From Halalkaliarchaeum desulfuricum (GTDB taxonomy: Archaea; Halobacteriota; Halobacteria; Halobacteriales; Haloferacaceae): a DNA stretch of 64,000 nt. Positions 17,580 through 25,798 of this stretch are shown one piece after another. Within the stretch, counting starts at the first letter, position 1. Every line of letters starts with the position of its first letter. Below the pieces are notes generated by a model. It was not told the DNA's origin, made no database searches, and saw only the letters and a list, made by a program, of their open reading frames with translations. Position numbers and translations under genes: made by a program. Where the stretch lies: NCBI RefSeq assembly GCF_002952775.1, contig NZ_CP025066.1, positions 3,162,001 to 3,226,000 of the forward strand, written 5' to 3'.

Positions 17580-17643
17580 GGCTCTCCCTCCGTTCGCCGT
17601 TCGAAGCTCACGGCTCTCCCTCCGTTCGCCGTTCGAAGCTCAC
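17559..17643 (-). repeat. Triplicated start-site repeat with two coupled mini-ORFs
   Basis: Reading leftward from 17643, the 32-bp unit GTGAGCTTCGAACGGCGAAC + GGAGGGAGAGCC occurs twice in full and then partially (21 bp) at the permease start. The unit length is not a multiple of three. Each full unit encodes an 11-residue peptide (VSFERRTEGEP) whose TGA overlaps the next copy's GTG. So the binding-protein stop (17640-17642), mini-ORF 1 (17643-17608), mini-ORF 2 (17611-17576) and the permease (17579) form a chain of GTGA overlaps, each with an internal GGAGGG purine run able to act as a ribosome-binding site. Confidence 0.85.
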
Positions 17644-18659
17644 GGCTCCACCTCCCCGGGCGGCGCCCCGAACGCTCGCGGCAGCGAGTCGGGGACGCGG
17701 AGCCCGGCGTCGATCAGGAGGTCCGGCCTGTCCATCAGGAACGCCACGAGTTGCCGACCCGCGTCGGGGGTGTCGGCGTCGTCCGGGACTGCTGCGTTGT
17801 ACAGGATCGGCCGCCCGACCGCCTCGTACCCCTCTTCGTCCGTGACGAACACCGCCGTCGCATAGTGGTCGGCCAACTCCGGTTCCGCGAAGTTGTACGC
17901 CGGCGGGAACTCGTGGAAGGGCATCCCGTGATCGACGGCCATGTTGCCGTAGACGACGGCGCCTGCTCGTGCACCCGTCGAGACGCCCGCCATCATCTGT
18001 GGCTCCTCTGGCTCCCGGTACGTCTGTTCGAGCATCTCCTCGCGGAACCCATCCAGTCCGTATTCCGTCTCGGCGAGTTCGAACGCCTGCACTGCCCGGT
18101 ACCCCAGCGGATCCAGGTCCGGCTCGCCGATCGTGAGGTCACCCTCGGGCAGCCCCCGGACGAGATCGTACCACGGCTCGCCGCGTTCGAGCCCCGTTCC
18201 CAGGTCGGTGTTGGGGTTGTAGCCGATCCCGAGAACGTTCGTCGCGAACTCGACGTCCCAGTCGACGAACCCGTCGTACAGGCGGTCGCGGAGGAGCGTC
18301 GCGTCCGCGCTCACGACGACGTCCGGGTGTTTGGTCCTGTCCTCGACCATCCGCATCACCGCGTTCGACCCGTAATACTCGCCGTGGAGGGCGATGCCGG
18401 TCCGTTCCTCGAACGCCGGCCCGACGTGGTCCTCGAAGGTGTGCGCGAGGCTGCCCGCAGCCAGGACGCTCACCGATTCGGCGGCCGCCCCGAGACAGCC
18501 TGCAAGCGCCGGAAGGCCCGCCCCCACCGCCGCGATGCCTCCGCCGAGACCGCGGAGAAACCGGCGTCGACCTGGCCCATTGCCGGTTCCGCCCGGACCC
18601 GCGGCGGCGGAAAGACGGGATCGGTTTCCGGAGGGATCGGCGCCTTCGTGTCGCTCCAT
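17640..18659 (-). CDS. Tungstate/molybdate-binding lipoprotein (WtpA/ModA-like)
   Basis: A 339-residue extracellular binding protein. It has a long leader with the Tat motif GRRRFLRGLGGG and lipobox LAGC (about residue 55), so it is exported folded and lipid-anchored. The body has LAAGSLAHTFEDHVGPAF and GSNAVMRMVEDRTKHPDVVVSADATLL, matching the WtpA oxyanion-binding core. This makes a tungstate or molybdate importer with the two downstream genes. Its TATA box, about 26-33 nt before the ATG, is embedded in a palindrome. Confidence 0.88.
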   Translation of the reverse strand: MERHEGADPSGNRSRLSAAAGPGGTGNGPGRRRFLRGLGGGIAAVGAGLPALAGCLGAAAESVSVLAAGSLAHTFEDHVGPAFEERTGIALHGEYYGSNAVMRMVEDRTKHPDVVVSADATLLRDRLYDGFVDWDVEFATNVLGIGYNPNTDLGTGLERGEPWYDLVRGLPEGDLTIGEPDLDPLGYRAVQAFELAETEYGLDGFREEMLEQTYREPEEPQMMAGVSTGARAGAVVYGNMAVDHGMPFHEFPPAYNFAEPELADHYATAVFVTDEEGYEAVGRPILYNAAVPDDADTPDAGRQLVAFLMDRPDLLIDAGLRVPDSLPRAFGAPPGEVEP

Positions 18660-18684
18660 GTTTCAACTACTGACCTGGGGCACC

Positions 18685-18706
18685 ATATAACCATCTGGGG
18701 TTATAT
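18685..18706 (-). promoter_or_regulatory. Palindrome overlapping the tungstate operon promoter
   Basis: ATATAACC at 18685-18692 and GGTTATAT at 18699-18706 form a perfect 8-bp inverted repeat with a 6-bp spacer. The proximal arm contains the TATA-like box of the binding-protein gene, correctly spaced (26-33 nt) for a leaderless start at 18659. A repressor bound here would exclude TBP, so metal-responsive (ModE- or DtxR-like) control is possible but not shown. Confidence 0.55.
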
Positions 18707-18901
18707 AATTTTGAAAATTAACTTATTTTAGTTTCAATAAACTCGATACACCCCTCGAAACGCGGGAGTTCGTAACCGGTTCCGTTCCTGGATCGGCGTC
18801 AACGACCCGGAGGCCGACACGACGGGCGTCGCCTCGGAAAGACTCAAAGGGGTGTTTGTGCCTTGCCAGCTTATAGGGTACTCTCGCGCAGTCGTCAAGA
18901 T

Positions 18902-19831
18902 ATGCAGAGACGAACGCTTGCGGTCGTGGCGCTTGCGGTGCTGCTGCTCGGGGCCGGCTGTGTCGGTAGTGCACCGCTTTCCGACGACGCGGACTCGGCG
19001 GCGGTCGAAGAAGCGGCCGACGCGGAAGAAGCAGCCGAGGTCGCTGCTGACGACACTGCGGAGGACGCGGCGGTCGAAGTCGAAGGGGAGACGTTCGCGA
19101 CGACGGCATCGACGGATTCGGCGACGGCCCCACAGCCGGCGCCGGACAGGGACCTGATATTCACCGGTAGTGTCGAGCTCGAAGTCGACTCTTATGAGAC
19201 GGCTGACGGGGAGATCCGGGCGATCGTCGCGGATCACGACGGGTTCGTGAGCGACTCGGCCAGGCAGGTCCACGAACGCGACAACGAGACGTGGACCACC
19301 GGAGAGCTGGTCGTCCGGGTGCCCAGCGACTCCTTCGACGAGGCGGTCGAGGAGATCAGTGACGTCGGCGAGGTGCAGTCGGTGGCGACCGACTCCGAGG
19401 ACGTGACCGACCAGCTGGTCGACATCGAGGCGCGCCTCGAGAACCTCCGGGCCGAGCGGGACCAGTACCGGAAGCTGTACGAGGAGGCCAACGAGACCGA
19501 GGACGTGCTCGCGGTCCAGGAGCGTCTCTCTGCCACACAGGAGGAGATCGAACGGCTCGAGGCCCGCCAGCGCGCGCTCGAACAGCAGGTCGCGTACGCG
19601 ACGATCACCGTCTCGCTCGCCGAACCGACGCCCGAGCCGGAGCGGCCCGATCCCGACGCCTGGTACGACACGGCGGTGACGGAGGCGTTCCTCGAGTCGG
19701 TCTCGGGCGTGACGACTGTTCTGCGAGCGAGCGTCGTTGCGACGGCGTACGCGGCGCCGTACGCCCTGACGTTCGGAGCACCGTTCGTGGTCGCGCTCGG
19801 CGGGGTGCTCGTCTGGCGATCGCGACGGTGA
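18902..19831 (+). CDS. DUF4349 lipoprotein
   Basis: A 309-residue membrane-anchored lipoprotein: the signal peptide ends in the lipobox GAGC (about residue 20), then a low-complexity Ala/Asp/Glu linker (residues 28-75) and a DUF4349 domain (IFTGSVELEVDSYETADGEI through VVRVPSDSFDEAVEEI). A coiled coil (IEARLENLRAERDQYRKLYEEA) and one C-terminal transmembrane helix follow, ending in RSRR. DUF4349 proteins are of unknown function; the coiled coil suggests oligomerisation at the cell surface. A TATA-like CTTATAGG lies about 30 nt before the ATG. Confidence 0.88.
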   Translation: MQRRTLAVVALAVLLLGAGCVGSAPLSDDADSAAVEEAADAEEAAEVAADDTAEDAAVEVEGETFATTASTDSATAPQPAPDRDLIFTGSVELEVDSYETADGEIRAIVADHDGFVSDSARQVHERDNETWTTGELVVRVPSDSFDEAVEEISDVGEVQSVATDSEDVTDQLVDIEARLENLRAERDQYRKLYEEANETEDVLAVQERLSATQEEIERLEARQRALEQQVAYATITVSLAEPTPEPERPDPDAWYDTAVTEAFLESVSGVTTVLRASVVATAYAAPYALTFGAPFVVALGGVLVWRSRR

Positions 19832-19876
19832 GGCCGTCTTGACTCGCTGAATTTGCCTCAAAAGTGCGGGGTTGCT

Positions 19877-20311
19877 TCAAAAGCGCCGGTTCGCGTCGTC
19901 GTCGTGGCCAAGCGCCTGCCGCAGAAACGACATCCATCGCTTCCGGTCGGCCGCCTCCCTGCGTTGCTCTTCGGCTTCGAGGTCGACCGGCTCGAGCCCT
20001 TCGAGCGCCTCGAGTGCGCGATCGATTCCGACGATCGTCTCCGCAAGCTGTTCTCCCTCGGCGTAGCTCATCTCCTCGCTTTCGAGTCTGTCGAACCGCC
20101 TGCGGCGTTCCCGACGGAGGTTTCGCTTTGCGGTTTCGACCCGCTCGCGCTCGCCCGGGGGGATCGTCTCCCGGCGCTTGATCTCGAAGACGAACGACCG
20201 CAACTGGATCTGTTCGCCGTCGAGTTCGATCGTCTCCGGGATCGACGCGCCGACCGTGGCTGCCTCCCGGTTCACGCGCTCGAGCAGCCCCTTGCGCTTG
20301 TACTCTTTCAC
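19877..20311 (-). CDS. DUF5788 family protein
   Basis: A 144-residue, highly charged helical protein (MKEYKRKGLLERVNREAATVGASIPETIELDGEQIQL at the N-terminus, RRERRRRFDRLESEEM in the middle). It matches the conserved haloarchaeal DUF5788 family, for which no function is known. No Cys, membrane segment or signal is seen. It is divergent from the amidohydrolase-like gene at 20370. Confidence 0.8.
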   Translation of the reverse strand: MKEYKRKGLLERVNREAATVGASIPETIELDGEQIQLRSFVFEIKRRETIPPGERERVETAKRNLRRERRRRFDRLESEEMSYAEGEQLAETIVGIDRALEALEGLEPVDLEAEEQRREAADRKRWMSFLRQALGHDDDANRRF

Positions 20312-20369
20312 CGCGGATGTGAATTGACACCACGGACGCTTAAGCGTCTGGACATGGGAGTGTCAGCCG

Positions 20370-21191
20370 ATGCTGGAACTGGAGCATGGCTTCCGGATCG
20401 TCGACGTGGGTGTGCGCCTCGATCCGGATCAGGAGGCAGTCACCCGGCGGGGACGGGACATCACCCCCGAACGGCTCGAACGGGAACTCCACCAGGCCGG
20501 AGTCGTTCGAGCGATCGTCGCGCCGGGCCCCAGAGAGTCGGGAGGATATCTCCGGTTGAACAACGCGGTCGCGCGCCTGAGCGTCGACCGGCCCTTCATG
20601 GCGTTCGCCCGGCTCGGGGGCCCCCGCGTCCCGGACTCGTCGACGCTCGGCCGGGTCCGGAACCTCGCAGTCAAGCGGGAGCCGTACCACGCCGATCCCG
20701 AAGACGTCGAGCAGTACGCCTACGACGACCGCTTTCACGGGTTCCTCCTCGATCCAGCCCAGGACGGGCTCCCCGAGAGCGACGTCCTCGAAATGCTTGC
20801 CGAGGTCGGTTCACCCGTGCTCGTCAGAGGTGGGGTCAGATTCCCCCCGCACGCGGTCGAGGAGTTCGTCCTCGACTACGAGTTTCCGGTCGTCCTCTCC
20901 GGGTTCGGCGGATTCCCCCTGAACCGCGAACTCATGGGGGCGGCGATCGAACTCCTGTCGGCACACGACGAACTGTACCTCGACACGCGGTTCGTCCGGT
21001 TCCGCGACCCGATGGAGCGGGCGCTCCGGGAACATCCCGATCGAGTGCTGTTCGCCAGCGGGGCGCCCGACTCCCATCCAGACGTGGCGGTGATGGAGAT
21101 TCTCACCCTCGATGTCCCCGAGGACGCGATGCGTCGGGCGTTCTCGAAGAACCCCGGACGGGTGATATCGGGGCTCGCCGGGAGCGAGTGA
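20370..21191 (+). CDS. Amidohydrolase/TIM-barrel metal-dependent hydrolase family protein
   Basis: A 273-residue TIM-barrel-type protein. The order of strands (RIVDVGVRL, VRAIVAPGPRES, FMAFARLGG, FHGFLLDPA, VLVRGG, FPVVLSGFG, LYLDTRFVRF, RVLFASGAPDSHP and the terminal AFSKNPGRV) is that of the amidohydrolase-2/TatD family. The usual metal-ligand HxH at the N-terminus is replaced by DVGVRL, and the central His is missing, so metal binding and catalysis are doubtful although the ASGAPDSHP segment keeps the shape of the C-terminal Asp motif. Substrate unknown. Confidence 0.72.
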   Translation: MLELEHGFRIVDVGVRLDPDQEAVTRRGRDITPERLERELHQAGVVRAIVAPGPRESGGYLRLNNAVARLSVDRPFMAFARLGGPRVPDSSTLGRVRNLAVKREPYHADPEDVEQYAYDDRFHGFLLDPAQDGLPESDVLEMLAEVGSPVLVRGGVRFPPHAVEEFVLDYEFPVVLSGFGGFPLNRELMGAAIELLSAHDELYLDTRFVRFRDPMERALREHPDRVLFASGAPDSHPDVAVMEILTLDVPEDAMRRAFSKNPGRVISGLAGSE

Positions 21192-21235
21192 CGGGTCTCA
21201 CGTCCGGACCCCACGGGTTCGGGTCGTTATCACGC

Positions 21236-22519
21236 TTAATTCTCATCGCCCCGACTTCCGGCGTGCGGCTCGGACTGGCCGGAACCGTTGCCGGACCGAG
21301 CGCCGCCGGAGGCGGAACTTTCGCTGCCCGTCGCCGGACCACCGAAGGCGGCTCCACTCCCGAACTCGTCCCACCGATCGAGCAGCACCGAGTGTGCCGT
21401 CGCTCCGTTCAGCTGCATGATGTACCGGAGGCTCTGTGTGTGGTGTTCGCGGGTGAGCACGTCGGTTCCGGGCTGATCGACCAGGTTGAGGTCGACCCGA
21501 CCGAACCCCGAGAGGAACTCCCGGAGGTCCTCGGCGACCTCCGGGGTGATCCACTTGACTCGCTCGTAGTAGTTGACCGCCCGCACTGCGTCGGTGACGT
21601 CGGCGTTGGAGACCAGAAATTCCAGCCACTCCATCACGACGAGATCGCCCACGTAATCGCCCGGTAGCGACGTAAGGTATGGCTTCTCCTGGTTCGCCAT
21701 TCCGCCGGTGTTGACGTACTCGTACCCCTCTTCGCCCTGTCTCCGGTTTCGCCTGCCGGCCGCCGCCGGATCCCGACCGGTCTCCGGGTCGAACCCTTGT
21801 CCCGCCGACACCGAATTCGGATCCTGTTCGGGATCCGGTTCCGGTTCCGTTTCAGACGTCGGATCCGACTTTTCTTCCATCTCGTTCGGGATCGGCTCGA
21901 CCGACACTTCGTCTCTCTCGCGGGCATCGTCTGCCCAGTCGGCCTCTCCGGCGTCGTACTCCTCTTTTAGCTCGCTGAAACTCTTGTCTTCGTCGTTCAT
22001 GTCGGTCTCCGTGGTGACGGTGTCGGTTGCGTCAGCCTCGTCGCCGAGTCCCTCGCCATCGTACCTTTCGCCGTCGACGAACGGGTTGGTTCTCTCGGCC
22101 ACCATCTCGTGGGTGTCCAGCAGATTCTGGACGTCCTCCTCGATGTCCTCGACCGTCTCGGAGATTTCGGCGTTCTCCGATCGGACCGTCGTGACGGTCG
22201 AAGAGAGGGTCGCGACCTCGTTTTCCAGTTCGTCAAGCCGCTTTTCCAGCTCGTCGGTGTCGGTTCCTTCCTCGTCGTCGCCGGCGTCGTCGAAGTCGCC
22301 GTCGAGTGGGTCGTCATCCCCGTCGCCGGCGTCGTCGAAGTCGCCGTCGAGTGGGTCGTCATCCTCGTCGCCGGCGTCGTCGAAGTCGCCGTCGAGTGGG
22401 TCGCCATCCCCGCCGCCGTTGTTGAGGAGACGGTCGAGGATGCTAACCCCGACGAGTCCGAGCGTGGCCGCCAGCCACGCGACGGTCGTCGCGGGCACGA
22501 CCGGCGTTTCGATACCCAT
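21236..22519 (-). CDS. FlaD/FlaE-domain membrane protein, unlinked to archaellum genes
   Basis: A 427-residue protein: one N-terminal membrane segment (about residues 5-27), three 15-residue acidic repeats (DGDFDDAGDEDDDPL type, about 40-85), a coiled coil (LEKRLDELENEVATLSSTV), a long acidic linker, then a FlaD/E domain, YLTSLPGDYVGDLVVMEWLE through YYERVKWITPEVAEDLREFL. In archaella this domain occurs in the FlaC/D/E proteins that link the motor to taxis signalling. No other archaellum gene is in the window. It may connect some other membrane machine, or be a paralogue. Confidence 0.78.
   Translation of the reverse strand: MGIETPVVPATTVAWLAATLGLVGVSILDRLLNNGGGDGDPLDGDFDDAGDEDDDPLDGDFDDAGDGDDDPLDGDFDDAGDDEEGTDTDELEKRLDELENEVATLSSTVTTVRSENAEISETVEDIEEDVQNLLDTHEMVAERTNPFVDGERYDGEGLGDEADATDTVTTETDMNDEDKSFSELKEEYDAGEADWADDARERDEVSVEPIPNEMEEKSDPTSETEPEPDPEQDPNSVSAGQGFDPETGRDPAAAGRRNRRQGEEGYEYVNTGGMANQEKPYLTSLPGDYVGDLVVMEWLEFLVSNADVTDAVRAVNYYERVKWITPEVAEDLREFLSGFGRVDLNLVDQPGTDVLTREHHTQSLRYIMQLNGATAHSVLLDRWDEFGSGAAFGGPATGSESSASGGARSGNGSGQSEPHAGSRGDEN
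22276..22411. repeat. Three 45-bp tandem repeats in the FlaD/E-domain gene
   Basis: The unit begins GTCGCCGGCGTCGTCGAAGT and recurs every 45 bp, encoding a 15-residue acidic repeat (DDPLDGDFDDAGDED type). The copies differ at only a few bases, indicating recent duplication or gene-conversion-like homogenisation. Length changes keep the frame. Confidence 0.85.
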
Positions 22520-22691
22520 TACCTGACCGGATCACGCACGTTCACTTATATCCACTCCCGCAGCTATCAACAGTGATACTTGTCGCCGCCGACAGCGCCG
22601 ACGCGCCGGTCCGGAACTCATGATTGTAGCGATTTACCGGTCGATCGGCCGCCCGGTAGGCCGATCGTCCGGTTACGCCCGAGAATAATCA

Positions 22692-22922
22692 TTAACGGAT
22701 GCGCTCGAAGCCGTCGGCTGCACGGACCCGGTTCGATCCCTCGGGTTCGAACCGGGTCGTCCGCCCGACGTCACCGCCGACGCGGTCCTGGAGGCTCGTC
22801 GGGTCGCCGCCGGCGTCGCCGATCCGGTCGAGCGTGCTCTCGATCCCCGAATCGACGTGCTTAGCGGCGGAGGCGGTCGGCGGGGCACGCGCGTAGCTGT
22901 ACCAGTGGAGTTCGTCGCGCAC
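22692..22922 (-). CDS. Hypothetical small protein
   Basis: A 76-residue frame starting with GTG: MRDELHWYSYARAPPTASAAKHVDSG at the N-terminus and FEPEGSNRVRAADGFERIR at the end. The third codon positions are almost all G or C and the codon choice is that of the neighbouring genes, which supports a real gene; the opposite strand lacks that pattern. No known domain is recognised. Confidence 0.6.
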   Translation of the reverse strand: MRDELHWYSYARAPPTASAAKHVDSGIESTLDRIGDAGGDPTSLQDRVGGDVGRTTRFEPEGSNRVRAADGFERIR

Positions 22923-23206
22923 TTAACCGCTCGCCAGCGGTTCTCATTGCTGAGAATGGGTCTACTCGACACGACGCCCTCACTATGTGGGATGTTGTCG
23001 ACGAACAACACGAGGTCGTTCCGTACTTTCGGCGGCACGTTTTCGGTGTGTTCCTCACGTCGTCGCTGGTGCTGTTCGAATTCTATCGCCCTGCCGAACG
23101 GTGAGACAACAGTCACCACGTGGGTTATTGCTGAACACTGCTGAAATAGGAACGGTGTAGGATGGGGGATGGGCGGCACAGAGCCGACTCGAGACGACGA
23201 CTCTCG
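22923..23206. other. Intergenic region with a doubtful 39-codon frame
   Basis: Lower-GC DNA. One plus-strand frame at 22985-23104 encodes 39 residues (MWDVVDEQHEVVPYFRRHVF...) with a hydrophobic C-terminal half. No promoter or GC3 bias supports it, so it is recorded as a possible remnant only. Nothing else is seen. Confidence 0.3.
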
Positions 23207-23488
23207 TCACTCGTGGATGGTCAGGCTGTACAGAATGAACGCGAACCCGGAGGCGGTCAGCCCGTTGTTCACCAGCAGTAACGACCGAACGCTCTCGAAA
23301 TCGGTGACAAAGGCGCTTATCGTGGTCGCGATCGCGGCGCCGACGACCAGCGTGAAGCCGATCGAGAGGTGGACCATCGACTGTCGGTGTGTCTCGGCGT
23401 ACGCCCGAAGGGCGAGCCAGACCATGGCCAGACCCGCCGCGACGAGTGCCGCCGTGGTGGCCAGATACAGGCCTTCCACGAGTTGCAT
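23207..23488 (-). CDS. DUF7521-type small membrane protein
   Basis: A 93-residue integral membrane protein with three transmembrane helices (about residues 3-25, 38-60 and 65-87), similar to the small haloarchaeal DUF7521 family often found next to wHTH regulators. Function unknown. The ATG at 23488 is chosen over a codon seven residues upstream because a TATA-like box (CTTTATT on the coding strand, 23513-23519) lies 25-31 nt upstream, consistent with a leaderless transcript. Confidence 0.78.
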   Translation of the reverse strand: MQLVEGLYLATTAALVAAGLAMVWLALRAYAETHRQSMVHLSIGFTLVVGAAIATTISAFVTDFESVRSLLLVNNGLTASGFAFILYSLTIHE

Positions 23489-23759
23489 ATCTACCCGTCC
23501 CGACAGCACCCCAATAAAGCTCAGGTTCTATCTATCACCTCCGATAACGAGCGAACGGTTCGATTTCGATCTGTAATGAGTCGTTAATCGTGCGTTTAAT
23601 CAGCAATAAACCAGGGTATTTATGACGTGATTATACGCTTTTGGCTCTGCTTAAAAAGGCTAACGTTCGAATTTCGGGGCCTAGAACCGGACTTTCTCTC
23701 CTGAAAACAGTATTGTAGAGTCAACACACATTTAAGCACGGACAGCGAAACGGAGATAC

Positions 23760-24398
23760 ATGTCACTGCTGACCGACGAGAACAAGCGGCAGATCGGCGA
23801 ACTCCTGGAACGGATGGACGAGCCGGTGACGATCCACACGTTCACCGACGACTGCGAAACCTGCGAGGAGTGTCTCGAGTTCAACCGAGAGATGGCCGAA
23901 ACGTCCGAGCTGCTCTCGGTCGAGGAACACGAGTTCGACGGCGAGGCCGCCGAGGAGTACGGCGCCACCAAGTACGACCACGGTCCGGTGCAGGTGCTCG
24001 AGGGCGGCGACGTCTCCGGGGTGAACTACTTCGGGCTCCCGACGGGCCAGGAGATCAACTCTTACATCACTGACATCGTGGAGCTGTCCACCGGCGATCC
24101 CGATCTCTCTGTGGACCTGATCGAGGCGGTCCAGGAGATCGACGAGCCGGTCGAGATTACCGTCTTCGTCACGCCCACGTGCCCGCACTGCCCGGGCGCG
24201 GTCCAGACGGCCCACCGGTTTGCGATGGTCAACGAGCACGTCACCGGCGAGATGATCCAGTCCCAGGAGTTCATGGAGGTCGCTCAGGAGTACGGTGTCC
24301 GGGGCGTCCCCCAGATCAACGTCAACGGGTCCGACGGCGAGTTCACGGGGAACCTCCCGCCCCAGCAGTTCCTCTCGGAAGTCAAAAACGCGCTGTAG
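23760..24398 (+). CDS. Protein disulfide oxidoreductase with two thioredoxin modules
   Basis: A 212-residue double-thioredoxin-fold protein of the PDO/glutaredoxin-like family, expected to reduce or make disulfides in the cytoplasm using NADPH via thioredoxin reductase. The first module has CETCEEC (Cys32, Cys35, Cys38) in place of a plain CXXC. The second has the redox motif CPHCPG and the cis-proline segment GVRGVPQINVNG. A TTTAAGC box about 30 nt upstream supports the ATG. It is a generalist thiol-redox enzyme in archaea. Confidence 0.9.
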   Translation: MSLLTDENKRQIGELLERMDEPVTIHTFTDDCETCEECLEFNREMAETSELLSVEEHEFDGEAAEEYGATKYDHGPVQVLEGGDVSGVNYFGLPTGQEINSYITDIVELSTGDPDLSVDLIEAVQEIDEPVEITVFVTPTCPHCPGAVQTAHRFAMVNEHVTGEMIQSQEFMEVAQEYGVRGVPQINVNGSDGEFTGNLPPQQFLSEVKNAL

Positions 24399-24479
24399 GT
24401 CCACACACGGGGCTTTCGGTCTTTTTCAGTGCTCTCGGCCCCTTCCCGCGCTGGAGTGCGAGGGTTTCGCCTTCCATCT

Positions 24480-24559
24480 CCGTAACTCTCTCCATCTTGT
24501 TTATAACGGTCGAGACGGGCTTTTGCCTCCTCGGTCACGCGGATCGAGGTGTCACCCAT
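24480..24559 (-). pseudogene. VapB-type antitoxin remnant
   Basis: Starting at an ATG (24559-24557), the frame reads MGDTSIRVTEEAKARLDRYK QDGESYGD, the first 28 residues of a haloarchaeal VapB antitoxin. It then runs into unrelated sequence that reads into the 3' end of the neighbouring gene. No PIN gene follows. This is a 3'-truncated antitoxin gene, the second decayed toxin-antitoxin piece in the window. Confidence 0.65.
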
Positions 24560-24600
24560 GCGTGAATACGCATACGCAGACAATAAGCCGGGTCACTGGG

Positions 24601-25329
24601 TCACCGCCCTTCGCGCAGCCGCGTTCCGATCCGCTTCGGGAGCCCCGCTTCCTCGACGGCGTCGACGACGGTCTCGACATCGTACTCGACGCGGTGCTCC
24701 GCCACGGTCGGCACCTCCCCCGGCGTCCCCGTGTCCGTCGGATCCTCGGGATCACCGAGTTCCAGCACGGCGTACGCCGCCCGGGGGTCGCCGTCGCGGG
24801 GCTGGCCGACGCTGCCGGGGTTCATCACCACACCCTCCTCGAAGACACGGTGGCCTTGCACGTGGGTGTGGCCGAGCACGAGCACGTCGGGATCACGTCC
24901 CGTCCCGTCTTCTGCGCCGTTCCCCTCGAGCATTTGCGCCGAGAACTCGTCTGGGTAGGTGTAGCGATCCGGATCGTCCGGGTGGCCGTGGACAATCTGC
25001 ACCCGGCCGTCGAACTCGGTCCGGTGGGTCGGCAACGCCCCGAGCCACTCCCGGTCGTCGTCATCGAGCACCTCGCGGGCGTACTTTACGCCCGCCGTCG
25101 CCATCGAGTTGAAGCCGAATCCCCCGCCGCGGGCGACCTCGCGGTCGTGGTTGCCGAGCACCGTCGGCACCTCTAGTTCGCGGACCCGATTCAGGCACTC
25201 CGCAGGCCAGGGGTTGTAGCCAACGATGTCGCCCGCGCAGGCGACCGCGTGCACGTCGGGCATATCCGAGAGCACAGATTCGAGGGCCGGCAGGTTGCCG
25301 TGGATGTCGGAGAGCACGCCGAGTCGCAT
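24601..25329 (-). CDS. Calcineurin-like metallophosphoesterase (YfcE/MJ0936 type)
   Basis: A 242-residue phosphodiesterase or phosphatase. Dinuclear metal motifs are complete: LSDIHGN (residues 6-12), GDIVGYNPWP, GNHD, a VHGHP-type segment and LGHTHVQ. The fold and length match the MJ0936/YfcE group that cleaves simple phosphodiesters. The physiological substrate is unknown. It precedes the AbrB-VapC pair on the same strand, separated by about 50 bp, but belongs to a different function. Confidence 0.9.
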   Translation of the reverse strand: MRLGVLSDIHGNLPALESVLSDMPDVHAVACAGDIVGYNPWPAECLNRVRELEVPTVLGNHDREVARGGGFGFNSMATAGVKYAREVLDDDDREWLGALPTHRTEFDGRVQIVHGHPDDPDRYTYPDEFSAQMLEGNGAEDGTGRDPDVLVLGHTHVQGHRVFEEGVVMNPGSVGQPRDGDPRAAYAVLELGDPEDPTDTGTPGEVPTVAEHRVEYDVETVVDAVEEAGLPKRIGTRLREGR

Positions 25330-25381
25330 GTCCTAGGGTACGGGTGGCTGGCGGAAAAAACCGGACGGAGGTGCCCGTGTC

Positions 25382-25798
25382 TCACAGGACGACCGTTTCT
25401 ATCTCGTCGAGGCCCTCGAAATCCGGATCGCCGGAATAGAGCACGCTGCAGTCGTCGTGAACGACCGCGGTTGCAAGATGTATCACGTCCGCGTACGACA
25501 ACTCCCGTTCTCCCGGTTCATAGTATTTGAAGCGAAGTTCTGCTGCGTACGTTGCGATCTCGTCGATGAGCGGCATACTCTCGATATATTCGAAATCTCG
25601 AATCGCGTGGATCGCTTCTTCGGCAATCTCTGCGTCCTCGACGATGCGGACCCGGTACGAGACCTCCGTGAGAACAGTCGGTGCAATGAGTCCCCCCTCC
25701 GCTGGACTGTTTGCGCGTTCGATGACCCCCTCGGCTCTGTTTGCTCTGTCTCCACTGAAGATGTATTCGAGCCACACCCACGAATCGAGGAAGATCAC
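25382..25798 (-). CDS. VapC-type PIN-domain toxin
   Basis: A 138-residue PIN-domain ribonuclease: [10 protein letters not shown] (Asp4 region) near the N-terminus, [12 protein letters not shown] with the second acidic ligand, [13 protein letters not shown] with the third, and the terminal YSGDPDF carrying the last Asp. The acidic quartet that binds Mg2+ is intact, so it is probably an active tRNA- or mRNA-cleaving toxin. GTG 25798 overlaps the antitoxin stop (GTGA); ten codons further upstream are only read-through of the antitoxin end. Confidence 0.9.
   Translation of the reverse strand: MIFLDSWVWLEYIFSGDRANRAEGVIERANSPAEGGLIAPTVLTEVSYRVRIVEDAEIAEEAIHAIRDFEYIESMPLIDEIATYAAELRFKYYEPGERELSYADVIHLATAVVHDDCSVLYSGDPDFEGLDEIETVVL

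Noticed and set aside
22276-22411. 45-bp repeats as a CRISPR or origin-type array
   Set aside because: They are in-frame coding repeats of an acidic protein linker, without spacers.
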